Assembly (NCBI RefSeq): GCF_001661075.1
Contig: NZ_CP014870.1
Location: forward strand, 6,353,501 to 6,417,500
Source of the DNA: Pseudomonas silesiensis
GTDB lineage: Bacteria > Pseudomonadota > Gammaproteobacteria > Pseudomonadales > Pseudomonadaceae
Direction of reading: 5' to 3'
DNA: 64,000 bases
The notes under the pieces are model-generated. The model was not told the origin of the DNA. It ran no database searches and saw only the letters and a program-made list of their open reading frames with translations. Each line of letters begins with the position of its first letter. Within the stretch, counting starts at the first letter, position 1. This document shows positions 48,530-57,293 of the stretch, piece after piece. The position numbers and the translations under genes were made by a program.

Positions 48530-50587
48530 TCACACTTTATCAGCAGGCTGCGTCCTGGTGGCCGGCAAGGTGAAACCGGATACCGAACGCCGCAACTGAC
48601 TGGCCATTTTCGCCAGGTTGCCGATGCTTTCGGCGGTGGCCGTGGAGCCGGACGACGTCTGCGTGGTGATCTGCTGGATCACGTTCATCGTCAGGGAAAT
48701 CTGCCCGGCCGAAGAGGTCTGTTGCTGCGCCGCGTTGGAAATACTCTGGATCAGCGCCGCAAGGGTCTTCGACACCCCTTCGATTTCTTCCAGGGCCACG
48801 CCGGCATCCTGCGCCAGACGCGCGCCACGCACCACTTCGGTGGTGGTCTGTTCCATGGAAATCACGGCTTCGTTAGTGTCCGCCTGGATCGCTCGCACCA
48901 GGGTTTCGATCTGGCGGGTCGCGGCGGACGAACGCTCGGCCAATCGTTGCACTTCATCAGCCACCACTGCAAAACCGCGCCCGGCGTCACCCGCCATGGA
49001 CGCCTGGATCGCCGCATTCAGGGCGAGGATGTTGGTCTGGTCGGCAATGTCATCGATCAGGCTGACTATATCGCCGATTTCCTGGGAAGACTCACCTAGT
49101 CGCTTGATGCGCTTAGCGGTGTCCTGGATCTGTTCGCGAATGTTGTCCATGCCGTGGATGGTGTTGTGCACCACCTCGTTGCCCTTGTTGGCGATCTCCA
49201 CCGAACGCTCGGCCACCGCCGAGGATTCGGCCGCGTTGGCAGAGACCTGGTCGATGGACTCGGCCATGTCATTAATCGCCGTGGACGCTTCGGCAATCTG
49301 CTGGGCCTGATGCTCCGAGGCCTGAGCCAGGCGCATGGCGGTGGCCTGGGTTTCCTGCACGGCGGCGGCAACCTGGCCGGCCGTGAGGTTGATCGTCGCC
49401 ACCAGGTCCCGCAATTGATCGACCGAGTAGTTGATCGAGTCTGCGATGGTCCCGGTAAAGTCTTCGGTCACCGTAGCGGTCACGGTCAGGTCGCCGTCGG
49501 CCAGGTCTTCGATTTCATCCAGTAGCCGCATGATGGCGGTCTGATTGCGCTCGTTCTTCTCGGCAGTCTCGCGCAGCTGACGATTGGTTTCGCGCACCAT
49601 CACCAGCCCGATGAGGATGATCGACATCAGTGCCGCCAGGCCCAGTACATAGCCGCCAATGGTGTCGGTGTTGCGCCCGCCGGCGAGGTTTTCGAACCCG
49701 GTGGCCAGGAGCGAGGCTTCGTCGAGCAGGGTTTGCGACAAGGTAAAAATGTTGCTGGCCGACTCCCGGACCTTGAACAGCTCTGGCGAGGTTTCGAGGA
49801 TTTCGTCCACTGAACCGGAGACGAACTGGAATAGCTCGGAAATCTCGATCAACCGGGCGCGGGCATCGCGGTCTTCTACCTGGCTCACCTTCAGCGCGGG
49901 GTTGCCGTGAAGCATGCCGGTCAGCACCTGGCCGAATCGCGCGGCGTCGCGACCGAACGCGTCGGCGGCCTGTTGCGAGTTTTCGTCTCCGGAGAGCACG
50001 GTGTTCACCGCGCCGAGGATACGTTCAGCCAGCAGGGTCTGCCGCTGGGCCATCGCCACCTGAGCGGCCGGCGCACCGCGTAGCAGGAGGATTTCGACCA
50101 CCTTTTCGTATTCGACCTGCAGCTGCGGCACGGTTTCGGCCAGGGTGGCGGCGACCTGATGCAGGGATAGCACGGTCTGTTCGCTTGCGAGGATCGTGTC
50201 GGTGTTTTTCAGCAGGCGCTCCCAATCCAGCTGCACGGCGCGCATTTCCGGGCGCACGGTGGATGGCGCCGGCGGCAGGCCGGTGGAAGGGTCGCCATTC
50301 TTCAAATAGCCCCAACGCCGGGCAAAATCATTGCGCGCGTCGCTGAGCAGCTTGAACGCCGCCGCCTTGCCCGCCGCCGCTTCAGTGGCATTCTTGGCAA
50401 TGCGCTGGGACAGCACGCGCAGCTCGCCGGCGTGGCCGATGTACTGCTTGTCGTACGTGGCCTGGGTATTGAGGTAAGCAAAGTGGGCGAACAGCAGCAT
50501 AATGAAGACGATCAGCGCGATGAACAACGCGATGATCTGCGAGCGGCTGCGCGACGCTTCGGGCTTGGCTGTTTTTGCTTTTGTCAT
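48530..50587 (-). CDS. pilJ: Type IV pilus methyl-accepting chemoreceptor PilJ
   Basis: 685 residues. Transmembrane helix 1 at about 18-38 ([22 protein letters not shown]), a long periplasmic PilJ-type sensor region starting with [29 protein letters not shown] and repeated in style after residue 170, transmembrane helix 2 near 310-330 ([19 protein letters not shown]), a HAMP-like linker and the signalling domain with hairpin tip [33 protein letters not shown]. PilJ feeds ChpA through PilI. No pilK methyltransferase follows it as in P. aeruginosa; chpA begins 31 bases downstream. Confidence 0.96.
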   Translation of the reverse strand: MTKAKTAKPEASRSRSQIIALFIALIVFIMLLFAHFAYLNTQATYDKQYIGHAGELRVLSQRIAKNATEAAAGKAAAFKLLSDARNDFARRWGYLKNGDPSTGLPPAPSTVRPEMRAVQLDWERLLKNTDTILASEQTVLSLHQVAATLAETVPQLQVEYEKVVEILLLRGAPAAQVAMAQRQTLLAERILGAVNTVLSGDENSQQAADAFGRDAARFGQVLTGMLHGNPALKVSQVEDRDARARLIEISELFQFVSGSVDEILETSPELFKVRESASNIFTLSQTLLDEASLLATGFENLAGGRNTDTIGGYVLGLAALMSIILIGLVMVRETNRQLRETAEKNERNQTAIMRLLDEIEDLADGDLTVTATVTEDFTGTIADSINYSVDQLRDLVATINLTAGQVAAAVQETQATAMRLAQASEHQAQQIAEASTAINDMAESIDQVSANAAESSAVAERSVEIANKGNEVVHNTIHGMDNIREQIQDTAKRIKRLGESSQEIGDIVSLIDDIADQTNILALNAAIQASMAGDAGRGFAVVADEVQRLAERSSAATRQIETLVRAIQADTNEAVISMEQTTTEVVRGARLAQDAGVALEEIEGVSKTLAALIQSISNAAQQQTSSAGQISLTMNVIQQITTQTSSGSTATAESIGNLAKMASQLRRSVSGFTLPATRTQPADKV

Positions 50588-50627
50588 CGGTTCTCGCCTT
50601 TAACCACCTTTAGAACCCACCGAAGAT

Positions 50628-50735
50628 CCCTTGTGGGAGCGAGCCTGCTCGCGATGAACCTGAGAACACCGCGGGGTGTCAGGCTTGCAGCGTTATCGTT
50701 GACGACCATCGCGAGCAAGCTCGCTCCTACAGGGG
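50628..50735. repeat. REPIN abutting the pilI stop codon
   Basis: Left arm GTGGGAGCGAGCCTGCTCGC, right arm GCGAGCAAGCTCGCTCCTAC, ending one base before the pilI stop (50736-50738). Its interior (CTGAGAACACCGCGGGGTGT, then CAGCGTTATCGTTGACGACC) is almost identical to that of the element at 54461-54577. Confidence 0.88.
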
Positions 50736-51269
50736 TCAAACGGCGACGTTCAGGAAACTTTGCGACTGCACCAACGCAAACGGGCTGAACACCTGCCAGC
50801 TCTGCTCGCGTTGGAATTGGCCGGTGACGAACGCCGAAACAGGCCCGTGCTCATTGTCCACTGGCTCCAGGCTGTCCTGGGCGAAGTGTTGCAAGCCGAA
50901 GACCTCATCGACCAGCAACCCGGCGAACATATCGCCATGCTCGACCACCAGCACCCGCCGCTGCTTGCGCAGAGGCGACAGTTCATGACCGAAGAAGCCA
51001 CACAAATCCATGATCGGCAGCAATCGTCCGCGCAAGTTGGCGACGCCCTTGACCCAGGGCTTCACGCCCGGCAGCTGAGTGCACCGCGGCTCGTGCAACA
51101 CTTCGCTGACTTCGCCCATGGGCGCGACGTACCAGCGCTCGCCCAGGCGAAAACCGATACCGCTCCAGCTGTCCTGTCGGAACGGCTGGGACGGCAGATC
51201 CGCCGCCAGCAGACGACAACGCCGATCGATCTGCAGCAGCAGCTCGAAGGCGGTCAGCGACTCGGTCAT
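50736..51269 (-). CDS. pilI: CheW-like adaptor PilI
   Basis: 177 residues. Starts MTESLTAFELLLQIDRRCRLLA and carries a CheW domain: GIGFRLGERWYVAPMGEVSEVLHEPRCTQLPGVKPWVKGVANLRGRLLPIMDLCGFFGHE is the core (landmarks APMGEVSEVL and GVANLRGRLLPIMDL). It links PilJ to the ChpA kinase. It lies 10 bases downstream of pilH and its stop codon adjoins a REPIN that separates it from pilJ. Confidence 0.93.
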   Translation of the reverse strand: MTESLTAFELLLQIDRRCRLLAADLPSQPFRQDSWSGIGFRLGERWYVAPMGEVSEVLHEPRCTQLPGVKPWVKGVANLRGRLLPIMDLCGFFGHELSPLRKQRRVLVVEHGDMFAGLLVDEVFGLQHFAQDSLEPVDNEHGPVSAFVTGQFQREQSWQVFSPFALVQSQSFLNVAV

Positions 51270-51279
51270 GGCCGGACTA

Positions 51280-51645
51280 TCAACCGGCCAGCACGTTGTT
51301 CAGGGTCTTGATCAGGGTGTCTTCGTCGACCGGCTTGGTCAGGTAATCCTTGGCCCCCTGGCGCGTGCCCCAGACTTTGTCGGTTTCCTGATCCTTGGTG
51401 GTGATGATGATCACTGGAATGTGTCCGGTTTCCGGGTCTTTGGTCAGCTGACGGGTTGCCTGAAAACCGTTGAGGCCGGGCATGACGATATCCATCAGCA
51501 CCGCGTCGGGTTTTTCCTGGCGGGCCAGGGCCACGCCGTCGGCGCCGTTTTCGGCTTTCAACACTTCATGACCGTGCTTTTCCAGCATGCCGGTCAGTTT
51601 GTACATTTCGGTCGGCGAATCATCGACGATCAGAATACGTGCCAT
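51280..51645 (-). CDS. pilH: Response regulator PilH
   Basis: 121 residues, single receiver domain. Start MARILIVDDSPTEMYKLTGMLEKHGHEV; acidic pair D8-D9, phospho-acceptor D52 in AVLMDIVMPGLNGFQA, Thr in VIIITTKDQE and Lys in YLTKPVDEDTL. PilH is thought to act as a phosphate sink opposing PilG. An upstream in-frame start would add eight residues. Between pilG and pilI on the same strand. Confidence 0.93.
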   Translation of the reverse strand: MARILIVDDSPTEMYKLTGMLEKHGHEVLKAENGADGVALARQEKPDAVLMDIVMPGLNGFQATRQLTKDPETGHIPVIIITTKDQETDKVWGTRQGAKDYLTKPVDEDTLIKTLNNVLAG

Positions 51646-51701
51646 GGTCTTCCCCATTCTTGTCGACACCGGGCCCGCTGGCCGAGCGTCACTGTGGTGT
51701 C

Positions 51702-52106
51702 TTACTGCGGCAAAACGGCGGCGAAGCCCGGTACATGGGCCTGGATCGCGTTCAGCAGTTCTTCCTTGCTGAAAGGTTTGGTCAAAAACTGGTCGGAGCC
51801 GACGATGCGCCCCTTGGCCTTGTCGAACAGCCCGTCCTTGGACGACAGCATGATGACGGGTGTGGACTTGAACGCGCTGTTGTTCTTGATCAAGGCGCAG
51901 GTCTGATAACCATCCAGACGCGGCATCATGATGTCGACGAAGATGATGCCGGGGTGATTGTCGGCAATCTTGGCCAGGGCATCAAAACCATCGATGGCCG
52001 TGATGACCTCACAACCGGCGTTTTTCAACAGCGTTTCGGCGGTGCGGCGAATCGTCTTCGAATCGTCGATCACCATGACCTTCAAGGCGCTGGAATGCTG
52101 TTCCAT
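51702..52106 (-). CDS. pilG: Response regulator PilG
   Basis: 134 residues. Start MEQHSSALKVMVIDDSKTIRRTAETLLKNAG, preferred because P. aeruginosa PilG begins MEQQSDGLKVMVIDDSK from memory; an upstream extension is unlikely. Phospho-acceptor D58 in IIFVDIMMPRLDGYQT, Thr/Ser in VIMLSSKDGLFDKAK and Lys in FLTKPFSKEEL. PilG stimulates type IV pilus function and cAMP signalling in P. aeruginosa. It is the first gene of the operon pilG-pilH-pilI-pilJ-chpA-chpC. Confidence 0.94.
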   Translation of the reverse strand: MEQHSSALKVMVIDDSKTIRRTAETLLKNAGCEVITAIDGFDALAKIADNHPGIIFVDIMMPRLDGYQTCALIKNNSAFKSTPVIMLSSKDGLFDKAKGRIVGSDQFLTKPFSKEELLNAIQAHVPGFAAVLPQ

Positions 52107-52322
52107 AAATGCTCTACCGTCGCCTTTGCGAATCAAATTGTCCATTTGCGCCAACCGCAGGCTTCAAACCCTTGATGCTCAAGGCCCAGCACGATATGGC
52201 AGCCTTTTTAGCACAGTCTCCAAATCCAATCTATCGGGCGACTGGCGCGGCGGTTTTTCCTTGACCCGGAACCCACTCGGCGCCACTCTGACGCCACTTT
52301 TATACGGTCCTGTGGATTGATC

Positions 52323-52433
52323 TTTGTAGGAGCGAGGCTTGCCCGCGAAGCAGGCGGCACGGTTTTGCAGGCACACCGCGTCATCGTTCTTCGCGGGCAA
52401 GTCGGATCGCCGCACCGCTCGCTCCTACAAGAG
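52323..52433. repeat. REPIN, mixed arms
   Basis: GTAGGAGCGAGGCTTGCCCG arm faces a long-type arm with GGCAAGTCGGATCGCCGCACCG. It lies between the divergent pilG and gshB genes. Confidence 0.8.
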
Positions 52434-52470
52434 GATCGGCATAGCCCCCCAAATCTTCGAGGAAACACCC

Positions 52471-53442
52471 ATGAGCGTTCGCGTCGGGATTGTCATGGAT
52501 CCCATTGCCAGCATCTCCTACAAGAAGGATAGCTCGCTGGCCATGCTGTTGGCTGCGCAGAAGCGCGGCTGGGAACTGTTCTATATGGAACAGCGGGATT
52601 TGTACCAGGCCGAAGGCGAAGCGCGGGCGCGGATGCGCCCGCTGAAAGTCTTCGCCAACCCGGAAAAATGGTTCGAACTGGACGCCGAGCAGGATTCGCT
52701 GCTGAGCGATCTGGACGTGATCCTGATGCGCAAGGACCCGCCGTTCGACATGGAGTTCGTCTACTCCACGTACCTGCTTGAGCAGGCCGAGCGCGCTGGC
52801 GTCCTGGTGGTCAACAAACCGCAGAGCTTGCGCGACTGCAACGAAAAACTGTTCGCCACGCTGTTCCCGCAGTGCACGCCGCCGACCATCGTCAGTCGTC
52901 GCCCGGACGTATTGCGTGAGTTCGCCGATCACCACGGCGATGTGATCCTCAAGCCGCTGGACGGCATGGGCGGTTCGTCGATCTTCCGTCACACCGCCGG
53001 CCACCCGAACCTGTCGGTGATCCTCGAAACCCTGACCCTGCATGGCAACCAGCAGATCATGATCCAGGGTTACCTGCCGGCCATCGTCGATGGCGACAAG
53101 CGCATCCTGATGATTGACGGCGAACCGGTGGATTACTGCCTGGCGCGAATCCCGGCGGCGGGCGAAACCCGGGGCAACCTGGCCGCCGGTGGGCGTGGCG
53201 AAGCGCGTCCGCTGACCGAAAAAGATCGCTGGATCGCCGCGCAAGTCGGCCCGACCCTGCGCGAAAAAGGCCTGCTGTTCGTCGGCCTGGATGTGATCGG
53301 CGAGCACCTGACGGAAATCAACGTCACCAGCCCGACCTGCATTCGCGAGATTGATAACGCGTTCGGCACCGACATCGGTGGCCTGCTGATGGATGCCATT
53401 GCGAAGAAGCTGCAAGCTGCAAGCCTCAAGCCGCAAGTTTGA
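52471..53442 (+). CDS. gshB: Glutathione synthetase
   Basis: 323 residues. ATP-dependent ligation of glycine to gamma-glutamylcysteine. Start MSVRVGIVMDPIASISYKKDSSLAMLLAAQKRG; an upstream reading passes through REP DNA and is rejected. ATP-grasp landmarks: VILKPLDGMGGSSIFR, GYLPAIVDGDKRILMIDGEPV, ETRGNLAAGGRGEARPL and GLDVIGEHLTEINVTSPTCIREID. The C-terminus (AIAKKLQAASLKPQV) is encoded by a GCTGCAAGC-type repeat and is a few residues longer than usual (family about 315-319). Confidence 0.95.
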   Translation: MSVRVGIVMDPIASISYKKDSSLAMLLAAQKRGWELFYMEQRDLYQAEGEARARMRPLKVFANPEKWFELDAEQDSLLSDLDVILMRKDPPFDMEFVYSTYLLEQAERAGVLVVNKPQSLRDCNEKLFATLFPQCTPPTIVSRRPDVLREFADHHGDVILKPLDGMGGSSIFRHTAGHPNLSVILETLTLHGNQQIMIQGYLPAIVDGDKRILMIDGEPVDYCLARIPAAGETRGNLAAGGRGEARPLTEKDRWIAAQVGPTLREKGLLFVGLDVIGEHLTEINVTSPTCIREIDNAFGTDIGGLLMDAIAKKLQAASLKPQV

Positions 53443-53497
53443 AGCAAGCGGTCTACAGTTTGTCGCTCGAAGCTCGTCGCTTGAAGCTACAAACCAA
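53406..53497. repeat. Short AAGCTGCAAGC-type repeats at the gshB end
   Basis: Degenerate copies of GCTGCAAGC and GCTTGAAGCTACAA run from inside the gshB 3' end across the 106-base gap to the tonB-like gene; they differ from the REP family. Confidence 0.55.
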
Positions 53498-53548
53498 CAT
53501 TGCGTTATCATGCCGTGCCCGTAAAAACGCGATGTTGGTTTTTTTGTC

Positions 53549-54448
53549 ATGACGCTTCCGTCCGATCTGCCCGCTGAACTCGCCCATCGTGGTGTGCGCC
53601 CGGCCGATCGCCTCGGTTTTACCCTGTTCCTTGCAGCGCTGATTCACCTGGCCTTGCTCCTGGGTGTCGGCTTTACGATGGTCGAACCCAAGCAGATCAG
53701 CAAAACCCTGGAAATCACCCTCGCCACCTTCAAAAGCGAAAAAAAGCCGGAAAAAGCCGATTTCCTTGCCCAGGAAAACCAGCAAGGCAGCGGCACCCTG
53801 GATAAAAAGGCGATTCCCAAGACCACCGAAGTCGCGCCGTTCCAGGACAACAAGGTGCAGAAAGTCACCCCACCGCCAGCGGCCAAGCCTGAAGTGCGCA
53901 AAGCCCCGCCCAAGGCAGCCGTGACGACCGTCGCGCCGAAGCCGAAAAAAGCCCCGGCGAAAACCGCAGAACCCAAGACCGACACCAAACCCAAGGTGGC
54001 GGCGCCGACGTTCGACAGTGAACAGCTGTCCAGCGACATCGCCAGCCTCGAAGAAGAACTGGCCAACGAACAACAGCTGTACGCCAAGCGCCCGCGCATC
54101 CACCGCCTGAGCGCCGCCTCGACCATGCGCGACAAGGGCGCCTGGTACAAGGACGAATGGCGCAAAAAGGTCGAGCGCATCGGCAACCTCAACTACCCGG
54201 ACGAGGCCCGCCGCAAACAGATTTACGGCAATTTGCGCCTGATGGTCTCGATCAACCGCGACGGCTCGCTGTATGAAGTGCTGGTGCTTGAGTCTTCCGG
54301 GCAACCGTTGCTGGACCAGGCAGCGCAACGCATCGTGCGGCTTGCAGCGCCGTTCTCGCCGTTTACCGGGGACTTGTCGGACATCGACCGGCTGGAAATC
54401 ATCCGCACCTGGAAGTTTGCCCGCGGCGACAGGCTCTCCAGCAACTGA
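53549..54448 (+). CDS. TonB-family energy transducer
   Basis: 299 residues. Residues about 22-42 are a single membrane helix (LGFTLFLAALIHLALLLGVGF), with the conserved His of TonB helices in LIHLAL. Next comes a Lys/Pro-rich periplasmic spacer (about 55-145, rich in KAPPKAAV, PKPKKAPAKT), a short coiled-coil (SSDIASLEEELANEQQLYAKR) and a C-terminal TonB domain (residues about 210-297, YPDEARRKQIYGNLRLMVSINRDGSLYEVLVLESSGQPLLDQAA). At this position P. aeruginosa has a TonB (TonB3) linked to twitching motility, from memory. Located downstream of gshB. Confidence 0.88.
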   Translation: MTLPSDLPAELAHRGVRPADRLGFTLFLAALIHLALLLGVGFTMVEPKQISKTLEITLATFKSEKKPEKADFLAQENQQGSGTLDKKAIPKTTEVAPFQDNKVQKVTPPPAAKPEVRKAPPKAAVTTVAPKPKKAPAKTAEPKTDTKPKVAAPTFDSEQLSSDIASLEEELANEQQLYAKRPRIHRLSAASTMRDKGAWYKDEWRKKVERIGNLNYPDEARRKQIYGNLRLMVSINRDGSLYEVLVLESSGQPLLDQAAQRIVRLAAPFSPFTGDLSDIDRLEIIRTWKFARGDRLSSN

Positions 54449-54460
54449 CCAGCGCAGAAC

Positions 54461-54577
54461 CCCTGTAGGAGCGAGCTTGCTCACGATGGTCCTGAGAACA
54501 CCGCGGGGTGTCAGGCGTTCAGCGTTATCGTTGACGACCATCGCGAGCAATCGAGCGTCGACCGGCTGCTCCTACAG
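54461..54577. repeat. REPIN with damaged right arm
   Basis: Left arm GTAGGAGCGAGCTTGCTCAC; interior matches the 50628 element almost base for base; the right arm is interrupted by TCGAGCGTCGACCGG before CTGCTCCTACAG. Confidence 0.8.
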
Positions 54578-54642
54578 ATTTACGGTATTTCCTGTGCATC
54601 CCCGGCTTGTCAGTTCGCCCCTCCAACGCCACACTAGCGCTC

Positions 54643-55215
54643 ATGAAGAACGTCAGCCCCAGTTACCTCAAGCATCACTTCCTGATCGCCATGCCTCACA
54701 TGGCCGACCCGAACTTTGCGCACACCTTGACCTACATCGTCGAGCACACGGCCAATGGTGCCATGGGGCTGGTGGTCAACCGTCCGCAAGACCTCAACCT
54801 GGCCGATATCCTCGAGCAACTGCGCCCCGACATCGAGCCCCCGGCCCTCTGCCAGCATGTGCCGATCTTTATCGGCGGGCCGGTGCAGACCGATCGCGGC
54901 TTTGTCCTGCATCCGTCGGGAAAAACCTTTCAGGCGACCGTTGATCTGGAAGGCGAGCTGTCTCTGTCGACCTCCCAGGACGTGCTGTTCGCCATCGCCG
55001 ACGGCGTCGGTCCCGCGAAAAGCGTGATCACCCTGGGCTACGCCGGTTGGGAAGCCGGGCAACTGGAAGCCGAACTGGCCGCCAATGCCTGGCTGACCTG
55101 CCCGTTCGACGCCGACATCCTGTTCAATACCAGCAGTGAATTGCGCCTGGAAGCGGCGGCCAAACATCTGGGCGTCAATCTCAGCCTGCTGACCAGCCAG
55201 GCGGGGCACGCCTGA
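54643..55215 (+). CDS. algH: YqgE/AlgH family protein
   Basis: 190 residues, start MKNVSPSYLKHHFLIAMPHMADPNFAHTLTYIVEHTANGAMGLVVNRP; an upstream start adds 12 residues lacking family support. Conserved features: HHFLIAMPHMADPNF, EHTANGAMGLVVN, FIGGPVQTDRGFVLHP and GYAGWEAGQLEAELAANAWL. AlgH was first noted as affecting alginate production in P. aeruginosa, but the biochemical function is unknown. Its stop overlaps the ruvX start by one base (TGATG), a widely conserved pairing. Confidence 0.94.
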   Translation: MKNVSPSYLKHHFLIAMPHMADPNFAHTLTYIVEHTANGAMGLVVNRPQDLNLADILEQLRPDIEPPALCQHVPIFIGGPVQTDRGFVLHPSGKTFQATVDLEGELSLSTSQDVLFAIADGVGPAKSVITLGYAGWEAGQLEAELAANAWLTCPFDADILFNTSSELRLEAAAKHLGVNLSLLTSQAGHA

Positions 55216-55652
55216 TGGCCCTGCGGTTGATTCTGGGTTTTGACTATGGCACCAAACAGATCGGCGTCGCGGTCGGCCAGGTGATTACCGGCCAGGCCCG
55301 CGAGCTGTGCACACTGAAGGCACAGAACGGCATCCCCGACTGGAACCAGGTCGAAGCGCTGATCAAGGAGTGGAAACCCGATGCCGTCGTAGTCGGGCTG
55401 CCATTGAACATGGACGGCACGCCGAGCGACATGTGCCTGCGCGCGGAAAAATTCGCCCGGCGCCTGAACGGCCGCTACAACCTGCCCTTCTATACCCACG
55501 ACGAACGCCTGACCACCTTCGAAGCCAAGGGGGAGCGGCGTGATCGCGGCGGGCAAAAGGGCAGTTACCGCGACAACCCTGTCGACGCCATCGCGGCCGC
55601 CCTGTTGCTGCAAGGCTGGCTCGACGAAAACACCGCGCTGTTCGAATCCTGA
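55215..55652 (+). CDS. ruvX: Putative pre-16S rRNA nuclease / Holliday junction resolvase-like RuvX (YqgF)
   Basis: 145 residues. RNase H-like fold: LILGFDYGTKQIGVAVG carries the first catalytic Asp (DYG), followed by DAVVVGLPLNMDGTPSDM, YTHDERLTTFEAKGERRDRGGQKG and the final catalytic Asp in PVDAIAAALLLQGWL. In E. coli YqgF helps mature the 5' end of 16S rRNA. It overlaps algH by one base and precedes pyrR. Confidence 0.94.
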   Translation: MALRLILGFDYGTKQIGVAVGQVITGQARELCTLKAQNGIPDWNQVEALIKEWKPDAVVVGLPLNMDGTPSDMCLRAEKFARRLNGRYNLPFYTHDERLTTFEAKGERRDRGGQKGSYRDNPVDAIAAALLLQGWLDENTALFES

Positions 55653-55698
55653 CTGCAACACATCCTGATGAGCCGCTGCGCGTCTCTTTTAGCTACAA

Positions 55699-55739
55699 CC
55701 CGAGCCCGACCAAGCGCTATCCCAAAAGCCGGGTTCGGG
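55699..55739 (+). promoter_or_regulatory. Hairpin in the pyrR leader
   Basis: CCCGAGCCCG (55699-55708) can pair with CGGGTTCGGG (55730-55739), ten base pairs with one G-U, immediately before the pyrR ribosome-binding site GAAGGAG. No T run follows, so it is not a plain terminator; it may influence translation of pyrR. Confidence 0.5.
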
Positions 55740-55757
55740 CCGAAGAAGGAGCAAACC

Positions 55758-56261
55758 ATGAGCCTGCCTAATCCCGGCGAACTGATCAGCCAGATGGCGA
55801 TACGCCTCAAGGACCATCTGGAACACCGTGGCATCGTCGAACCGCGTTACATCGGCATTCGCACCGGCGGCATCTGGGTCGCCCAGGCGCTGCTCGATGA
55901 ACTGGGCAGCGATTCACCCTTGGGCACGCTGGACGTTTCCTTCTACCGGGACGACTTCAGCCAGAACGGCCTGCACCCGCAAGTGCGCCCGTCTGCCCTG
56001 CCGTTCGAGATCGAAGGCCAGCATCTGGTGCTGATCGACGACGTGCTGATGAGTGGCCGAACCATCCGCGCCGCCCTGAACGAACTTTTCGACTACGGCC
56101 GCCCGGCGAGCGTGACCTTGGTCTGCCTGCTGGATCTGGACGCTGGCGAGTTGCCGATTCGCCCGGATGTGGTGGGCGCGACCCTGTCGCTGGCCGCCCA
56201 CGAGCGGGTGAAGCTGTCCGGTCCGGAACTCAAGCTCGAACTGCAAGACCTCGCCTTTTAA
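55758..56261 (+). CDS. pyrR: Bifunctional pyr operon regulator / uracil phosphoribosyltransferase PyrR
   Basis: 167 residues, start [26 protein letters not shown] after a GAAGGAG ribosome-binding site. The PRPP-binding motif is [26 protein letters not shown], preceded by [32 protein letters not shown] as in PyrR (landmark SFYRDD). In Gram-positive bacteria PyrR attenuates pyr mRNA; in Pseudomonas it is linked to pyr gene control without classical attenuators. It is followed by pyrB after 27 bases, then pyrC'. Confidence 0.94.
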   Translation: MSLPNPGELISQMAIRLKDHLEHRGIVEPRYIGIRTGGIWVAQALLDELGSDSPLGTLDVSFYRDDFSQNGLHPQVRPSALPFEIEGQHLVLIDDVLMSGRTIRAALNELFDYGRPASVTLVCLLDLDAGELPIRPDVVGATLSLAAHERVKLSGPELKLELQDLAF

Positions 56262-56288
56262 TTTGCCCTATTGAGAGTCCCCCTCGCG

Positions 56289-57293
56289 ATGACGCCTCTA
56301 GAAACCAAGCGCCCGCTGCAGCTCAATGATCAGGGCCAGCTGCGCCACTTCCTCTCGCTCGACGGTCTGCGCCGAGAGTTGCTGACGGAAATCCTCGACA
56401 CCGCGGACTCGTTCCTCGAAGTCGGTGCCCGGGCGGTCAAGAAAGTCCCGCTGCTGCGTGGCAAGACCGTGTGCAACGTGTTCTTCGAGAACTCCACCCG
56501 CACCCGCACCACCTTCGAACTGGCGGCACAGCGGCTGTCGGCCGACGTCATCACCCTGAACGTGTCGACATCGTCGGCGAGCAAGGGGGAAACCCTGCTC
56601 GATACCCTGCGCAACCTGGAAGCCATGGCCGCCGACATGTTCGTCGTGCGTCACGGCGACTCCGGCGCAGCCCACTTCATTGCCGAGCACGTCTGCCCGC
56701 AAGTGGCGATCATCAATGGTGGCGACGGTCGGCATGCCCACCCGACCCAGGGCATGCTCGACATGCTCACGATTCGTCGACACAAGGGCGGTTTTGAAAA
56801 CCTTTCGGTGGCCATCGTCGGCGATATCCTGCACTCGCGGGTGGCGCGCTCGAATATGCTGGCCCTGAAAACCCTCGGCTGCCCGGACATCCGCGTGATC
56901 GCACCGAAAACCCTGCTGCCGATCGGCGTCGAGCAATACGGGGTGAAGGTCTACACCGACATGACCGAAGGGCTGAAAGACGTCGACGTGGTGATCATGC
57001 TGCGCCTGCAACGCGAGCGCATGACCGGCGGCCTGCTGCCGAGCGAAGGCGAATTCTACCGCCTGTTCGGCCTGACCACCGCCCGCCTGGCCGGCGCCAA
57101 ACCGGATGCCATCGTCATGCACCCGGGGCCGATCAATCGTGGGGTGGAGATCGAGTCCGCCGTGGCGGACGGCCCGCACTCGGTAATCCTCAACCAAGTG
57201 ACCTATGGCATCGCCATTCGTATGGCCGTGCTGTCCATGGCCATGAGCGGGCAGACTGCGCAACGTCAATTCGAGCAGGAGAACGCCCAGTGA
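56289..57293 (+). CDS. pyrB: Aspartate carbamoyltransferase catalytic subunit
   Basis: 334 residues, start [27 protein letters not shown]. Forms carbamoyl aspartate for pyrimidine synthesis. Motifs: [19 protein letters not shown] (carbamoyl phosphate loop), [32 protein letters not shown] and [13 protein letters not shown]. The N-terminal extension of about 25 residues is typical of Pseudomonas ATCases, which form dodecamers with the PyrC' protein. Its stop overlaps the pyrC' start (GTGA). Confidence 0.96.
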   Translation: MTPLETKRPLQLNDQGQLRHFLSLDGLRRELLTEILDTADSFLEVGARAVKKVPLLRGKTVCNVFFENSTRTRTTFELAAQRLSADVITLNVSTSSASKGETLLDTLRNLEAMAADMFVVRHGDSGAAHFIAEHVCPQVAIINGGDGRHAHPTQGMLDMLTIRRHKGGFENLSVAIVGDILHSRVARSNMLALKTLGCPDIRVIAPKTLLPIGVEQYGVKVYTDMTEGLKDVDVVIMLRLQRERMTGGLLPSEGEFYRLFGLTTARLAGAKPDAIVMHPGPINRGVEIESAVADGPHSVILNQVTYGIAIRMAVLSMAMSGQTAQRQFEQENAQ

